A stretch of DNA of 64,000 nt from assembly GCF_014641495.1 (NCBI RefSeq), contig NZ_BMHV01000010.1, forward strand, positions 62,001-126,000, given 5' to 3'. Under the pieces are notes generated by a model. The model had not been told where the DNA came from. It did not search any database and saw nothing but the letters and a program-made list of their open reading frames with translations. Origin of the DNA: Terasakiella brassicae. Lineage in GTDB: Bacteria > Pseudomonadota > Alphaproteobacteria > Rhodospirillales > Terasakiellaceae. Below are positions 1 to 8,562 of this stretch, piece by piece; position 1 is the first letter of the stretch; every line of letters begins with the position of its first letter. Made by a program: the position numbers and the translations under genes.

Positions 1-768
1 ATTTTTCACCATAATAATATTGGCCGGGATTTGCGGGATATGCCCACTGGCAAACCCGACCACCAAAATTCGCCCGTCTTGTCGTGTCGAACGCAAAGTC
101 TCGGTAAACAGATCCCCACCGACCGGGTCATAGGCCACATGCGCGCCCAGACCACCTGTCAGTTCCTTTATTTTTTCACGCACACCGCCTTCGCGATAAT
201 CGATCAAATGATCCGCGCCGTGTTCTTTACAAATGGCCAGTTTTTCCGGCCCGCCTGCTGTGGCAATCACCGTTGCCCCAACCCGTTTGCCGATTTCCAC
301 CGCCGTTAGACCGACACCACCAGCAGCCCCATGCACAACCAGCGTTTCGCCCGCCTTTAAGCCAGCTTTCACGATCAAACCATGATGGGATGTGCCATAG
401 GCAACCGGGATAGCTGCCGCCGTGGTAAAATCCAGATTATCGGCAATCGGGTAAACATCTGATGCTGTTGCCAGGGCATATTCGGCAAACCCACCCCAAT
501 CCAGCACGGCCATCACCCGTTGACCGACTTTACAGCTTTCCACATCTGCACCCATTGCCTCCACCACACCAGCGCATTCCAGACCGGGGGAAAACGGCAA
601 AGGTGGCTTGACCTGATACTTGCCTTTTACAATAAGGCTATCTGCAAAATTCAAAGCGCTCGCTTGCACACGAATTAAGACCTGTCCGGCCCCCGGTTCG
701 GGGACTGCAACATCCGCAAGGTCAAGGGACTGATATCCATCAAATGACGTACACAGGGCCGCTTTCAT
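1..768 (-). CDS. NADPH:quinone oxidoreductase family protein (MDR superfamily), 3' end cut off by window
   Basis: Reading the minus strand from the ATG at 768-766 gives an open frame of 256 codons running off the left edge. The start reads MKAALCTSFDGYQSL. The N-terminal GroES-like half is followed by a nucleotide-binding fold with the glycine-rich stretch HGAAGGVGLTAVEIG, typical of zinc-independent quinone oxidoreductases (QOR/Qor2 type) in the medium-chain dehydrogenase superfamily. These enzymes use NAD(P)H to reduce quinones or reactive carbonyls in the cytoplasm. I see no structural-zinc cysteine cluster in the visible part. About 70 C-terminal residues are expected beyond the window. 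The substrate cannot be told from sequence. It is divergent from the methyltransferase gene that starts at 853. Confidence 0.85.
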   Translation of the reverse strand, partial: MKAALCTSFDGYQSLDLADVAVPEPGAGQVLIRVQASALNFADSLIVKGKYQVKPPLPFSPGLECAGVVEAMGADVESCKVGQRVMAVLDWGGFAEYALATASDVYPIADNLDFTTAAAIPVAYGTSHHGLIVKAGLKAGETLVVHGAAGGVGLTAVEIGKRVGATVIATAGGPEKLAICKEHGADHLIDYREGGVREKIKELTGGLGAHVAYDPVGGDLFTETLRSTRQDGRILVVGFASGHIPQIPANIIMVKN

Positions 769-852
769 GTAAGAACTCCTTGATCAATGTGGGTGAGCGC
801 GATAGGTAGAGAACACTTTTGTAGCAAGCTTTGCGTTCTGGAGAAAGACACT

Positions 853-1431
853 ATGCGCGGATATTTCGGCATTGGCATTCACGGCGTCAACAAACCGTTC
901 AACGTTGGCAATCTGTTTCGCACCGCGCATGCTTTTGGCGCAAGTTTTGTCTATACGGTCGATGCCCAATATACAAAACGCAAAGGCAACAAGGCCGATA
1001 CCTCCAAATCACTAGAGCACACCCCGTTTTATGCATTCCCCACGTTGGAAGATATGCTCTTGCCCAAAGGTTGCCAATTGGTCGGGGTGGAACTCACCGA
1101 AGATGCTATTGAACTGCCGAGTTTTCGCCACCCCACCCAAGCGGCTTATATATTAGGCCCCGAACGATCCAACTTGCCGCAAAGCACGATTGATCGTTGT
1201 GATCATATTATCAAAATTCCAATGAAATTTTGCGTCAATGTCGGGGTTGCCGGTGCACTTGTTATGTATGACCGGGTTCAAAGCATGGGACGTTTTGCCC
1301 CACGTCCGGTGCGCGCAGGTGGCCCGACCGAAGAATTGCCCACACAGACCAGTCACGGCAGTCCAATTTTTCGCAAAGGCTCCCCCTTTGAAGAAAGCCC
1401 ACCGGGCGTGCCTGAGAAGTGGGACGAGTGA
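853..1431 (+). CDS. TrmH/SpoU-family RNA 2'-O-methyltransferase
   Basis: This 192-residue protein has the three SPOUT motifs: FNVGNLFRTAHAFGA near residue 15 (motif 1), ILGPERSNL near 100 (motif 2) and a C-terminal motif 3-like stretch with IPMKFCVNVGVAGAL. Such enzymes form knotted dimers that transfer a methyl group from SAM to a ribose 2'-OH in tRNA or rRNA. The frame is open upstream to 787, but I chose the ATG at 853 because GGAG lies about 9 nt before it and homology begins there. The last 40 residues are polar and proline-rich and look like a flexible tail. The RNA target is unknown. A 290-bp gap separates it from sdhC. Confidence 0.85.
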   Translation: MRGYFGIGIHGVNKPFNVGNLFRTAHAFGASFVYTVDAQYTKRKGNKADTSKSLEHTPFYAFPTLEDMLLPKGCQLVGVELTEDAIELPSFRHPTQAAYILGPERSNLPQSTIDRCDHIIKIPMKFCVNVGVAGALVMYDRVQSMGRFAPRPVRAGGPTEELPTQTSHGSPIFRKGSPFEESPPGVPEKWDE

Positions 1432-1721
1432 CCTATAAGTTGCATATAACTTTAGAACAATTTTCATTCTCAGAACGTTCTTTCATTGTGCATTGCAACG
1501 AATCCACGACATAAATACGCATTCCAATACCGATTTTGTTCGCTCTCCCATCGAAATTGTCCGATTTTGCCGCTCAGCGGTCATACCACTCGCCTCTGAA
1601 CCCCTATATTTTCCTTAATTTTAACCGAAATGCGTGGCGGCGATTGACTTCGGTCGTTCGGAGGGGTAAACCCAGAATGTTTTTCAGCATCCCTCTTTTT
1701 CATGGTTAAAGGAACCGCTCC
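1432..1721. promoter_or_regulatory. Intergenic region upstream of sdhCDAB (probable sdh promoter)
   Basis: No gene is seen in these 290 bp. A small inverted repeat (AAGTT-6-AACTT, 1437-1452) may end the methyltransferase transcript, and a 10-bp perfect palindrome AGAACGTTCT sits at 1472-1481. A possible sigma-70 -35 element TTGACT at about 1645 has no convincing -10. The sdh operon promoter must lie here because sdhC is the first gene of the cluster and has a ribosome-binding sequence (AAAGGAACC) just before its ATG. Which regulator, if any, uses the palindrome is unknown. Confidence 0.4.
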
Positions 1722-2102
1722 ATGACAACGGGAAATCGGCCCTTATCGCCGCACCTACAAGTTTATAAACTGCCGCTCGCCGGCAAAATGTCAATTACAC
1801 ACCGGATGACAGGGATTATTATGTCCCTTGGTCTGGTCTTTTTCACTTATTGGATTGTCGCAGCCGCGTACGGTCCAGAAGCTTTCGCAACGGCACAAGC
1901 CCTGATGACGTCCTGGTTTGGAATGATCATCGTCTTCGGCTGGACTGCGTGCCTGTTTTATCACCTCGTAAACGGGATCCGTCACCTGCGTTGGGACACG
2001 GTTCGTGGACTTGAAAAAGAAGATCTCGTGGCTTCTGGCCGCGTGACCATCGGTCTCGCCGTTATTCTGACGGTGACCTTCTGGATTTTTGCAGCGCTGT
2101 GA
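1722..2102 (+). CDS. sdhC: Succinate dehydrogenase cytochrome b556 subunit
   Basis: The 126-residue SdhC anchors complex II in the inner membrane and helps bind heme b and ubiquinone. It starts with the family signature RPLSPHLQVYKLP and SITHRMTG (residues 6-31), has three hydrophobic helices (about 31-50, 65-83, 106-125), and carries the likely axial heme ligand His81 in FYHLVNGIRHLRWD. Length and order match alphaproteobacterial SdhC. It is the first gene of sdhCDAB; its TGA at 2100-2102 lies inside the ribosome-binding region of sdhD, 11 bp before that start, suggesting coupled translation. Confidence 0.96.
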   Translation: MTTGNRPLSPHLQVYKLPLAGKMSITHRMTGIIMSLGLVFFTYWIVAAAYGPEAFATAQALMTSWFGMIIVFGWTACLFYHLVNGIRHLRWDTVRGLEKEDLVASGRVTIGLAVILTVTFWIFAAL

Positions 2103-2112
2103 GGATGAACGA

Positions 2113-2493
2113 ATGAAAATGCAAAGCTATTTGGGTCAGGCGCGCAGCCTCGGCTCTACAAAGAACGGCGTCCATCACTGGTGGCATCAACGCTTAACCG
2201 CGATTGCCCTTGTGCCGCTGTCTCTTTGGTTCGTCTTCTCTCTCATTGGCCTCGCCGATGCCGATTATGCCGCCTACAAGGACTGGCTCGGTGATCACGG
2301 CAACGTTGTTTTCCTCTGCCTGTTCATCTTCACGATGTTCTATCACGCAGTTCTCGGCCTTCAGGTCGTGATTGAAGACTACGTATCCTGTGAAGCCAAG
2401 AAGGTTTTCCTTCTGGTGTTTATCAAACTGATCGCAGCACTGATGGGCTTTGCGTCCATTACCGCAGTTCTGCGCGTTGCCTTTGGAGGCTAA
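2113..2493 (+). CDS. sdhD: Succinate dehydrogenase membrane anchor subunit
   Basis: A 126-residue, three-helix membrane subunit of complex II. N-terminal GVHHWWHQRLTAIAL and the second-helix stretch YHAVLGLQVVIEDY are family hallmarks; the latter carries the histidine region facing heme b and the quinone site. The frame is open back to 2089, but the ATG at 2113 is preceded by GAGGAT (2101-2106) and gives the normal N terminus MKMQSYLGQA. It ends 6 bp before sdhA. Together with SdhC it forms the anchor that delivers electrons from SdhAB to ubiquinone. Confidence 0.95.
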   Translation: MKMQSYLGQARSLGSTKNGVHHWWHQRLTAIALVPLSLWFVFSLIGLADADYAAYKDWLGDHGNVVFLCLFIFTMFYHAVLGLQVVIEDYVSCEAKKVFLLVFIKLIAALMGFASITAVLRVAFGG

Positions 2494-2499
2494 TGAACC

Positions 2500-4290
2500 A
2501 TGGCTCATGCCTACGAAATTATCGAACACGAATATGACGTGGTCGTACTGGGTGCTGGTGGTGCAGGTTTGCGCGCGACACTCGGTATGGCAGCGACAGG
2601 CCTGAAAACGGCTTGTGTAACCAAAGTTTTCCCGACACGTTCTCATACTGTGGCGGCTCAAGGTGGCGTTGGCGCTGCACTGGGCAACATGGCAGAGGAC
2701 AAATGGCAATGGCATATGTACGATACCGTCAAGGGCTCCGACTGGCTCGGTGACCAAGACGCGATTGAATATATGTGTCGCAACGCCATTCCGGCAGTAC
2801 AGGAACTGGAACATTTCGGTGTGCCGTTTTCACGTACGGAAGAAGGTAAAATCTACCAGCGCCCGTTCGGTGGACATATGTCCAACTACGGCGAAGCGCC
2901 GGTTCAACGTGCTTGTGCTGCGGCTGACCGTACAGGTCACGCCATTTTGCACACGCTTTATTCCCAGTGTCTGAAACATGATGCCACATTCTTTGTTGAA
3001 TATATCGGTATCGACCTGTTGATGGACGAAGACGGCACATGCCGTGGCTTGCTCGCCTGGGATCTGGACACAGGTAAACTGCACCGTTTCCGCGCGCACA
3101 AAGTTGTGCTGGCGACAGGTGGGTATGGCCGTGCGTTCTTCTCTTGTACATCTGCCCACACCTGTACCGGTGACGGTAACGGTATGGCGGCACGTGCCGG
3201 CATTCCGCTACAGGATCACGAATTCGTACAATTCCACCCGACCGGTATCTATGGCTCCGGCTGTTTGATCACCGAAGGCGCGCGGGGCGAAGGCGGCTAT
3301 CTCACCAACTCTGAAGGTGAGCGTTTCATGCCGAACTACGCGCCGACTGCGAAAGACCTTGCCTCACGTGATGTTGTTTCACGTTCTATGGCAATGGAAA
3401 TTCGTGAAGGCCGTGGTGTTGGTAAAGAAAACGACCATATTTATCTCCATCTGGAACACCTTCCGGCGGAAGAACTGTGGAAACGCCTGCCGGGCATTAC
3501 CGAAACAGCGAAAATCTTTGCCGGTGTGGACGCAACCAAAGAACCGATCCCGGTTCTGCCGACCGTTCACTACAACATGGGTGGTATTCCGACCAACTAT
3601 CATGGCGAAGTGATCCGTCCGACCAAAGACGACCCGGATGCGGTCTGCGAAGGTTTGATGGCAATCGGCGAATGTGCGTCCGCGTCCGTACACGGGGCCA
3701 ACCGTCTGGGGACGAACTCCCTGCTTGATATCGTTGTCTTTGGTCGTGCTGCTGCGATCCGTTGTTCTGAAACGATGAAAGCCGGTCAACCGCACAAAGC
3801 CCTGTCAGAAGACATAACAGACAATATCATCAAACGTTTTGACGGTCTGCGCAATGCAAACGGGGAGCATAAAACAGCTGACGTTCGCCTTGAAATGCAA
3901 AAAGTCATGCAAGGTCACGCCGCAGTCTTCCGGACTTCTGAAGTTCTGGCTGAGGGTGTTGAGAAACTGTTTGAAACATCCAAAAAGATGGAAAGCCTGA
4001 AGGTCACCGACCGTTCTATGGTCTGGAACTCCGACCTTGTGGAAACGCTTGAGCTTGAAAACCTGATGGCCTGTGCGAAAGCAACCATTGTTTCAGCCGA
4101 CGCGCGTAAGGAATCACGTGGGGCACATGCCCACGAAGACTTCCCGAACCGTGACGATGAAGAATGGATGAAGCACACATTGGCTTACGTCAAGGAAGAC
4201 GGTTCCATTGAGCTTGACTACCGTCCGGTCCACACATGGACATTAACGGACGAAGTCGAATATATCGTACCTAAAGAACGTGTTTACTAA
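2500..4290 (+). CDS. sdhA: Succinate dehydrogenase flavoprotein subunit
   Basis: This 596-residue catalytic subunit oxidises succinate to fumarate in the TCA cycle. Visible features are the FAD-binding GAGGAGL at 18-24, the covalent-FAD histidine His49 in [10 protein letters not shown], the substrate-site stretch HPTGIYGSG followed by ARGEGGYL, the motif HYNMGGI, and [18 protein letters not shown] near residue 400. The C-terminal helical domain with the final [15 protein letters not shown] is complete. Length is normal. It follows sdhD after 6 bp and precedes sdhB by 14 bp, so the four genes form one transcript. Confidence 0.98.
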   Translation: MAHAYEIIEHEYDVVVLGAGGAGLRATLGMAATGLKTACVTKVFPTRSHTVAAQGGVGAALGNMAEDKWQWHMYDTVKGSDWLGDQDAIEYMCRNAIPAVQELEHFGVPFSRTEEGKIYQRPFGGHMSNYGEAPVQRACAAADRTGHAILHTLYSQCLKHDATFFVEYIGIDLLMDEDGTCRGLLAWDLDTGKLHRFRAHKVVLATGGYGRAFFSCTSAHTCTGDGNGMAARAGIPLQDHEFVQFHPTGIYGSGCLITEGARGEGGYLTNSEGERFMPNYAPTAKDLASRDVVSRSMAMEIREGRGVGKENDHIYLHLEHLPAEELWKRLPGITETAKIFAGVDATKEPIPVLPTVHYNMGGIPTNYHGEVIRPTKDDPDAVCEGLMAIGECASASVHGANRLGTNSLLDIVVFGRAAAIRCSETMKAGQPHKALSEDITDNIIKRFDGLRNANGEHKTADVRLEMQKVMQGHAAVFRTSEVLAEGVEKLFETSKKMESLKVTDRSMVWNSDLVETLELENLMACAKATIVSADARKESRGAHAHEDFPNRDDEEWMKHTLAYVKEDGSIELDYRPVHTWTLTDEVEYIVPKERVY

Positions 4291-4304
4291 GGGGAGCTTG
4301 GAAA

Positions 4305-5084
4305 ATGGCTGAATTTTCTCTACCCGCCAATTCGGTGGTTAAAGAAGGCAAAACCTTCAAAGCTCCTGCCGGGGCAAAGAACGTTAAGAAGTTCAAAATC
4401 TATCGCTACGATCCTGATTCAGGTGAAAACCCGCGTCTGGATACCTTCGAGATTGATCTCGATGATTGCGGCCCGATGATTTTGGATGCGCTGATCAAAA
4501 TCAAAAATGAAATTGATACAACGCTGACATTCCGCCGTTCTTGTCGCGAAGGGATCTGCGGATCTTGCGCAATGAACATTGACGGGACAAACACGCTGGC
4601 ATGTTTGAAACCCATCGCCGATGTAAAAGGCGATTGTGCGATTTATCCCTTGCCGCACATGCCGGTCATCAAAGACTTGGTGCCGGACCTGAACATGCCT
4701 TACGCTCAGTTGCGTTCTGTCGAACCTTGGATGCAGGCCGACACACCGGCCCCTGCCAACCAGGAACGTCTGCAATCTATTGAAGAACGTGAAAAACTGG
4801 ACGGTTTGTGGGAATGCATTTTGTGCTTCTCCTGTCAGACCTCCTGCCCGAGCTATTGGTGGAACGGTGATCGTTACCTCGGCCCGGCGGTTCTGCTGCA
4901 AGCCTACCGCTGGATCGCAGATAGCCGTGACGAAGCAACCGGTAAACGTTTGGATGATTTGAATGATCCATTTAAAGTTTATCGTTGTCACACGATCATG
5001 AACTGCACCAACACCTGCCCGAAAGGTTTGAACCCGGGTAAGGCGATTGCAGAAATCAAAAAATTGCAGTTCGAACGCCAGTAA
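4305..5084 (+). CDS. sdhB: Succinate dehydrogenase iron-sulfur subunit
   Basis: A 259-residue subunit carrying electrons from FAD to quinone. All cluster ligands are visible: Cys80, Cys85, Cys88 and Cys100 for [2Fe-2S]; Cys171, Cys174, Cys177 with Cys238 for [4Fe-4S]; Cys181, Cys228 and Cys234 for [3Fe-4S]. The quinone-site tryptophans in SYWWNGDRY (183-191) are present. A GGGGAG ribosome-binding sequence precedes the ATG. It is the last gene of the operon and is followed by a factor-independent terminator. Confidence 0.98.
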   Translation: MAEFSLPANSVVKEGKTFKAPAGAKNVKKFKIYRYDPDSGENPRLDTFEIDLDDCGPMILDALIKIKNEIDTTLTFRRSCREGICGSCAMNIDGTNTLACLKPIADVKGDCAIYPLPHMPVIKDLVPDLNMPYAQLRSVEPWMQADTPAPANQERLQSIEEREKLDGLWECILCFSCQTSCPSYWWNGDRYLGPAVLLQAYRWIADSRDEATGKRLDDLNDPFKVYRCHTIMNCTNTCPKGLNPGKAIAEIKKLQFERQ

Positions 5085-5102
5085 GGCATTGATGCAAAAA
5101 AT

Positions 5103-5140
5103 AAAAAAGGCCGGTGAGTTTTATCTCATCGGCTTTTTTT
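5103..5140 (+). terminator. Rho-independent terminator of sdhCDAB
   Basis: A 9-bp stem (5110-5118 with 5125-5133, one G-U pair) with a 6-nt loop is followed by seven T (5134-5140). It lies 25 bp after the sdhB stop codon. An A-run before the stem could let it work weakly on the other strand, but no minus-strand gene is close. Confidence 0.9.
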
Positions 5141-5298
5141 ATGCCTAAGCATGTTCAATTACTCTTTTTACGCACTTTTATAAATACAATAATAACCATT
5201 TTGTTGCTAAGTATAACCACTTAAAGTGAAGGGATTCGTTGCATAAAGCCTGTATTTATGAGACTTTCCGCACAAACAACCATAAGGGGGGATCCAAT

Positions 5299-6702
5299 AT
5301 GTCATTTTTCTCAAAGAAAACGGACCATCGTGATATCGAAGGCCAAGCACAGACATCTGAGACTGCCATGGAAACAGAACGCTGTGAATTTTCACTCGCC
5401 ATGCAACAGGTGGAAGCCATTTTGGCCCGTAACTACCAAGATGTGCCGGAAGGTAAAGACGAGCTTACAAACAAGCTTAAATTTCTAGCGCAAGAAAACG
5501 AACGCCGTGCTGAGGTCAATTTATCGCGTTCCGTTGGCCTCTCCATTTCCAATAACTCAACGGTTATTTCTGTGGCCCATTCTGCCCGCAGCCTTGGCCA
5601 ACTCAACCATATCGCCCAGTCATTGGCCTCGGCAATGGAAGAAATGTCCGCATCCATTCACGAAATTTCCGAAAACACACATAACAGTTCTTCTGAAGCC
5701 AACCATCTTCAGGAAATTGTCCAGCAAAGTATGCAAGGCTCACAAGAAGCCATCGATGCGATCAATACGATCTCTCATTCTGTGACAGAAGCGGTCGAAA
5801 AATTACAAGATCTCGCCGATGCCTCCAGCAAAATCGGTGAAGTGGTCGGCCTGATTAACAATATCGCCAGCCAGACAAACCTGCTGGCGCTAAACGCAAC
5901 CATCGAAGCTGCACGCGCGGGTGAAGCCGGCAAAGGTTTTGCTGTTGTTGCCTCCGAAGTCAAAAACCTTGCTAATCAAACAGAACGGGCCACCAGCGAT
6001 ATTAATGATCGCATTGAACTTCTGCGCAATGAAATGGAAAGTATTACCAAATCCATGTCCGAAGGGGCCGAGGCGGTTGAAAACGGTCAACAGATCATCA
6101 CATCCACGCTGAAAAGTATGGAAGAAATTGATCGTGGTGTCACACGCGTTACATCTGATATGCAGGAAATTGCCTCTGTTTTGGAACAGCAGCAAGGGGT
6201 GACACAAGAAACCTCCACGCATGCCACAACAATTTCGGATATGTCGGCTGAAAACCTGAAGGCTAATTCCATCGTTCTTGATGAAATGGATGAAACCGAA
6301 AAATTGATCGGCGATCAAATGGAAGCCTTGATGCGTCACGACTTCCCATCCCGTGATCTCATCCGGGCCAAGGCCGATCATATGATCTGGCGCAAAAAAC
6401 TGGCGGACATGCTGGTCGGGCGCGCAAAACTGGACCCGAACGAGCTATCGGATCACCAACATTGCCGTCTGGGCAAATGGTACTTCGGGGATCAGGACGA
6501 AGCCGTTAAAACACACCCGGCCTTTTCTGCCATTAACGGGCCGCACGAACAGGTTCATGCCTTGGGCATTGCCGCCGCACGGGCTTATAACGACCATAAA
6601 CTGGATGAAGCAATCTCGCTGGTTGAACAAGTCGAAGAACCGTCGCGTCAGGTCCAGCAATATCTGGACGAGCTTATTGCATTTGTCGGACAAAACCTGT
6701 AA
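5299..6702 (+). CDS. Soluble methyl-accepting chemotaxis protein with C-terminal CZB zinc-binding domain
   Basis: The 467-residue protein has no transmembrane segment or signal peptide, so it should be a cytoplasmic chemoreceptor. Residues about 100-330 are a long coiled coil with the CheA/CheW-contacting hairpin tip at 177-226 ([20 protein letters not shown]). Residues 355-460 form a chemoreceptor zinc-binding (CZB) domain: His361 in HMIW, Cys389 in CRLGKWY, and His416 and His420, the 3-His/1-Cys set known from TlpD-type receptors, which sense zinc or oxidants such as hypochlorite. The N-terminal 60 residues are unassigned. The ATG at 5299 is favoured over upstream codons by AAGGGGGG at 5284-5291. 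Confidence 0.93.
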   Translation: MSFFSKKTDHRDIEGQAQTSETAMETERCEFSLAMQQVEAILARNYQDVPEGKDELTNKLKFLAQENERRAEVNLSRSVGLSISNNSTVISVAHSARSLGQLNHIAQSLASAMEEMSASIHEISENTHNSSSEANHLQEIVQQSMQGSQEAIDAINTISHSVTEAVEKLQDLADASSKIGEVVGLINNIASQTNLLALNATIEAARAGEAGKGFAVVASEVKNLANQTERATSDINDRIELLRNEMESITKSMSEGAEAVENGQQIITSTLKSMEEIDRGVTRVTSDMQEIASVLEQQQGVTQETSTHATTISDMSAENLKANSIVLDEMDETEKLIGDQMEALMRHDFPSRDLIRAKADHMIWRKKLADMLVGRAKLDPNELSDHQHCRLGKWYFGDQDEAVKTHPAFSAINGPHEQVHALGIAAARAYNDHKLDEAISLVEQVEEPSRQVQQYLDELIAFVGQNL

Positions 6703-6724
6703 TTACAAATTGCACACGCATCAA

Positions 6725-6761
6725 CCTAAAATGGGCAAATGACCAAACTGTCCATTTTAGG
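6725..6761. repeat. 13-bp inverted repeat between the chemoreceptor and bactofilin genes
   Basis: Positions 6725-6737 pair with 6749-6761 (12 Watson-Crick pairs plus one G-U) around an 11-nt loop. No T-run follows on either strand, so it is not a classic intrinsic terminator. It could be a Rho-linked 3' end, an RNA-stabilising hairpin or an operator upstream of the bactofilin gene. Confidence 0.6.
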
Positions 6762-6835
6762 TATCTGTTAATCGGTTGTTTACACCTTTGCGACATACTG
6801 GCTACAGATACAAAATTTATTAGAAAGTCTGTCTC

Positions 6836-7222
6836 ATGTTTCTAAAACCTAAAAAAGCAATCGTGAAACGTAACCGCCTTATTCAAGGGGATTTAATCGG
6901 TCAAGGTTCTTTGGACTTGCGTGGCAATGTCGAAGGGTCCATCGAAGTCGATACCCTTGTGATTGGGCGCAAAGCTTCTTTAACAGGCAACGTGATTGCC
7001 GAAACCGTTCGCATCCTCGGGCACGTCAAGGGCACCATTCACGCACGCCGTGTCATCGTTGAAAAAGGCGCGCATGTCGAAGGTGAGCTTTCTTATGAAC
7101 AACTCTCTGTTGCGCCACATGCCGATGTCGCCGCGAAACTAACACCACGCCCACTTCTTAAATTGTGGCAGGAACGCCAACCGATTGAAGAAGTCTTGCA
7201 AGGTTTGACCTTAGCTGCCTAA
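6836..7222 (+). CDS. Bactofilin (polymer-forming cytoskeletal protein)
   Basis: The 128-residue protein has a short basic N-terminal tail (MFLKPKKAIVKRNRL) and a glycine- and valine-rich right-handed beta-helix core (about 16-110) with the repeating pattern GxxxxxG-hydrophobic, e.g. GSLDLRGNVEGSIEVDTLVIG. This is the bactofilin (DUF583) fold, which polymerises into membrane-associated filaments without nucleotide and organises cell-wall enzymes, stalks or flagellar and chemotaxis components. It stands alone, 133 bp after a chemoreceptor gene, and ends at a strong hairpin inside the convergent gene. Its partner cannot be inferred with confidence. Confidence 0.9.
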   Translation: MFLKPKKAIVKRNRLIQGDLIGQGSLDLRGNVEGSIEVDTLVIGRKASLTGNVIAETVRILGHVKGTIHARRVIVEKGAHVEGELSYEQLSVAPHADVAAKLTPRPLLKLWQERQPIEEVLQGLTLAA

Positions 7223-7255
7223 TCACTGATTTAAGACTGACTTTCAAACTATTTA

Positions 7256-8053
7256 TTATGCGCTGGATTTTATCCGGCGCATTTTTTCTTGTATGAGGGA
7301 AAACCCCAACAAATAGATCGTTGCAGCCCCAAAGGAGACAAGCGTTCCAAGCCCTAATCCCAGATCGACAAGGTACAACGCATAAACCACACCAAAAGTG
7401 ATCATCGCCCCTAAACCACTGGGAAAATGTTTAATAACGGTTAGAACCGGGGCCGGACCATAGGTAAAATGAACAATAACAATCATCGGTAAAACCGTTG
7501 ACGGGAAACCGGCAAGGACCCCGGCCATTTCGGGTCCCAGCGAATGGGCCAATCCCGTAATAGACAGCACAACAAAACAGGCCATCGCCGCACGAATGGC
7601 CGTTACCCAGAAGCTCAATCTCACTGCCTTGCTAATTTTCATTTCCGCAAAATGGCGAAACGTAAAAATGCATAAAATCACAACAATAACAATAAAACCC
7701 AAGGCAATCGGTAAGGTGAAATCAATCCAGCTTAACGGGACCCCCACGGCCAAAAACGCCATCACCGTACAGAGCGTTGGCAGAATAAACCCGCTATTAG
7801 GTCGCAACGTCAGAACCAGACCATAGGCCGCAAAAACACATAAGTTTGCGGTTAAACCTGCCAAGGTATGAACGGCACTATTTGCCGCAAAAGCCGTGCC
7901 TTCTTCATAACCGATAAAAATAAGGACAATCGCGGTTCCCAACGGATATCCGCCCAACAGTCCAGCCCAGCGCGGGCTGACCCGCTCCGCCACGATGGAT
8001 AATCCCAAAACGATAGAAATCGTTACAAAGGTTTTAATTAGAATTAATGTCAT
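7256..8053 (-). CDS. Uncharacterised membrane protein with internal duplication, coupled to ogt
   Basis: A 265-residue, very hydrophobic protein with about eight predicted membrane helices. I do not recognise the family. The two halves are related: near residue 27 it reads SPRWAGLLGGYPLGTAIVLIF and near residue 165 GPEMAGVLAGFPSTVLPMIVI, so it probably arose by duplication and folds as a two-repeat transporter or channel. Its ATG (8053) overlaps the ogt stop codon as ATGA, so it is translated as the third gene of the alkylation-repair operon. Nothing in the sequence links it directly to DNA repair; export or sensing of an alkylating compound is only a guess. Confidence 0.75.
   Translation of the reverse strand: MTLILIKTFVTISIVLGLSIVAERVSPRWAGLLGGYPLGTAIVLIFIGYEEGTAFAANSAVHTLAGLTANLCVFAAYGLVLTLRPNSGFILPTLCTVMAFLAVGVPLSWIDFTLPIALGFIVIVVILCIFTFRHFAEMKISKAVRLSFWVTAIRAAMACFVVLSITGLAHSLGPEMAGVLAGFPSTVLPMIVIVHFTYGPAPVLTVIKHFPSGLGAMITFGVVYALYLVDLGLGLGTLVSFGAATIYLLGFSLIQEKMRRIKSSA
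7258..7288 (+). terminator. Terminator of the bactofilin gene, embedded in the 3' end of the convergent coding sequence
   Basis: An 11-bp stem (7258-7268 with 7272-7282, one G-U) with a TTT loop is followed by a T-rich tract (7282-7287). The whole hairpin is also coding: on the minus strand it encodes the last residues of the membrane protein ending at 7256. Confidence 0.85.
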
Positions 8054-8562
8054 AAGGCGGCGAGAATAGCGCCTTCATGTCGCAACAGCCATTCTTTTCT
8101 GCTCAACCCACCGGCATATCCGGTCAAGCTGCCATCCGAACCGATCACCCGGTGACAGGGATAAATAATGGAAAGCGGATTCAATGCATTTGCACGAGCC
8201 ACTGCGCGCACGGCCTTTTCATTACCGATCTCAAGTGCCAATTGGCGATAGCTCCAGGTTTCACCCGTAGGAATTTCACAAAGTTTATCCCAGACCTGGC
8301 GCTGAAAATCTGTTCCACCCTGCACACAAGAAAGCTTGCGCAAAGCACCATATTTACCGTCAAAATAGGCCTTTAATGCGGAACGGATAACATCGGATCT
8401 TGCTTGTTTCAGCTCAACAACCCCAAATCGTTTTGCCAATAATTTTTGCTGACGATCCCCCTGATCCGGAAAATCCAAATGATACAAGCGATCAAGTTCG
8501 TCAAAAACGATTGAAATCTGACCACAGGGACTGTCAAATTGATCCCCATAAAGAACCGTCAT
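8050..8562 (-). CDS. ogt: Methylated-DNA-[protein]-cysteine S-methyltransferase
   Basis: The 170-residue protein removes methyl groups from O6-methylguanine in a suicide reaction. It has the invariant active site PCHRVIGSDGSLTGYAGG with acceptor Cys136, and an upstream helix-turn-helix region with GETWSYRQLA. The frame is open to 8604, but the ATG at 8562 has GGAAGG 5-10 nt upstream and overlaps the preceding alkA stop codon (ATGA). It is the second gene of alkA-ogt-membrane protein. Because the upstream fusion protein carries the Ada N-terminal half, the two neighbouring genes together supply the activities of the adaptive response. Confidence 0.95.
   Translation of the reverse strand: MTVLYGDQFDSPCGQISIVFDELDRLYHLDFPDQGDRQQKLLAKRFGVVELKQARSDVIRSALKAYFDGKYGALRKLSCVQGGTDFQRQVWDKLCEIPTGETWSYRQLALEIGNEKAVRAVARANALNPLSIIYPCHRVIGSDGSLTGYAGGLSRKEWLLRHEGAILAAL

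Noticed and set aside
2194-2814. 206-codon minus-strand frame opposite sdhD/sdhA
   Set aside because: Spans two real genes and has Cys/His-rich low-quality composition; a shadow frame.
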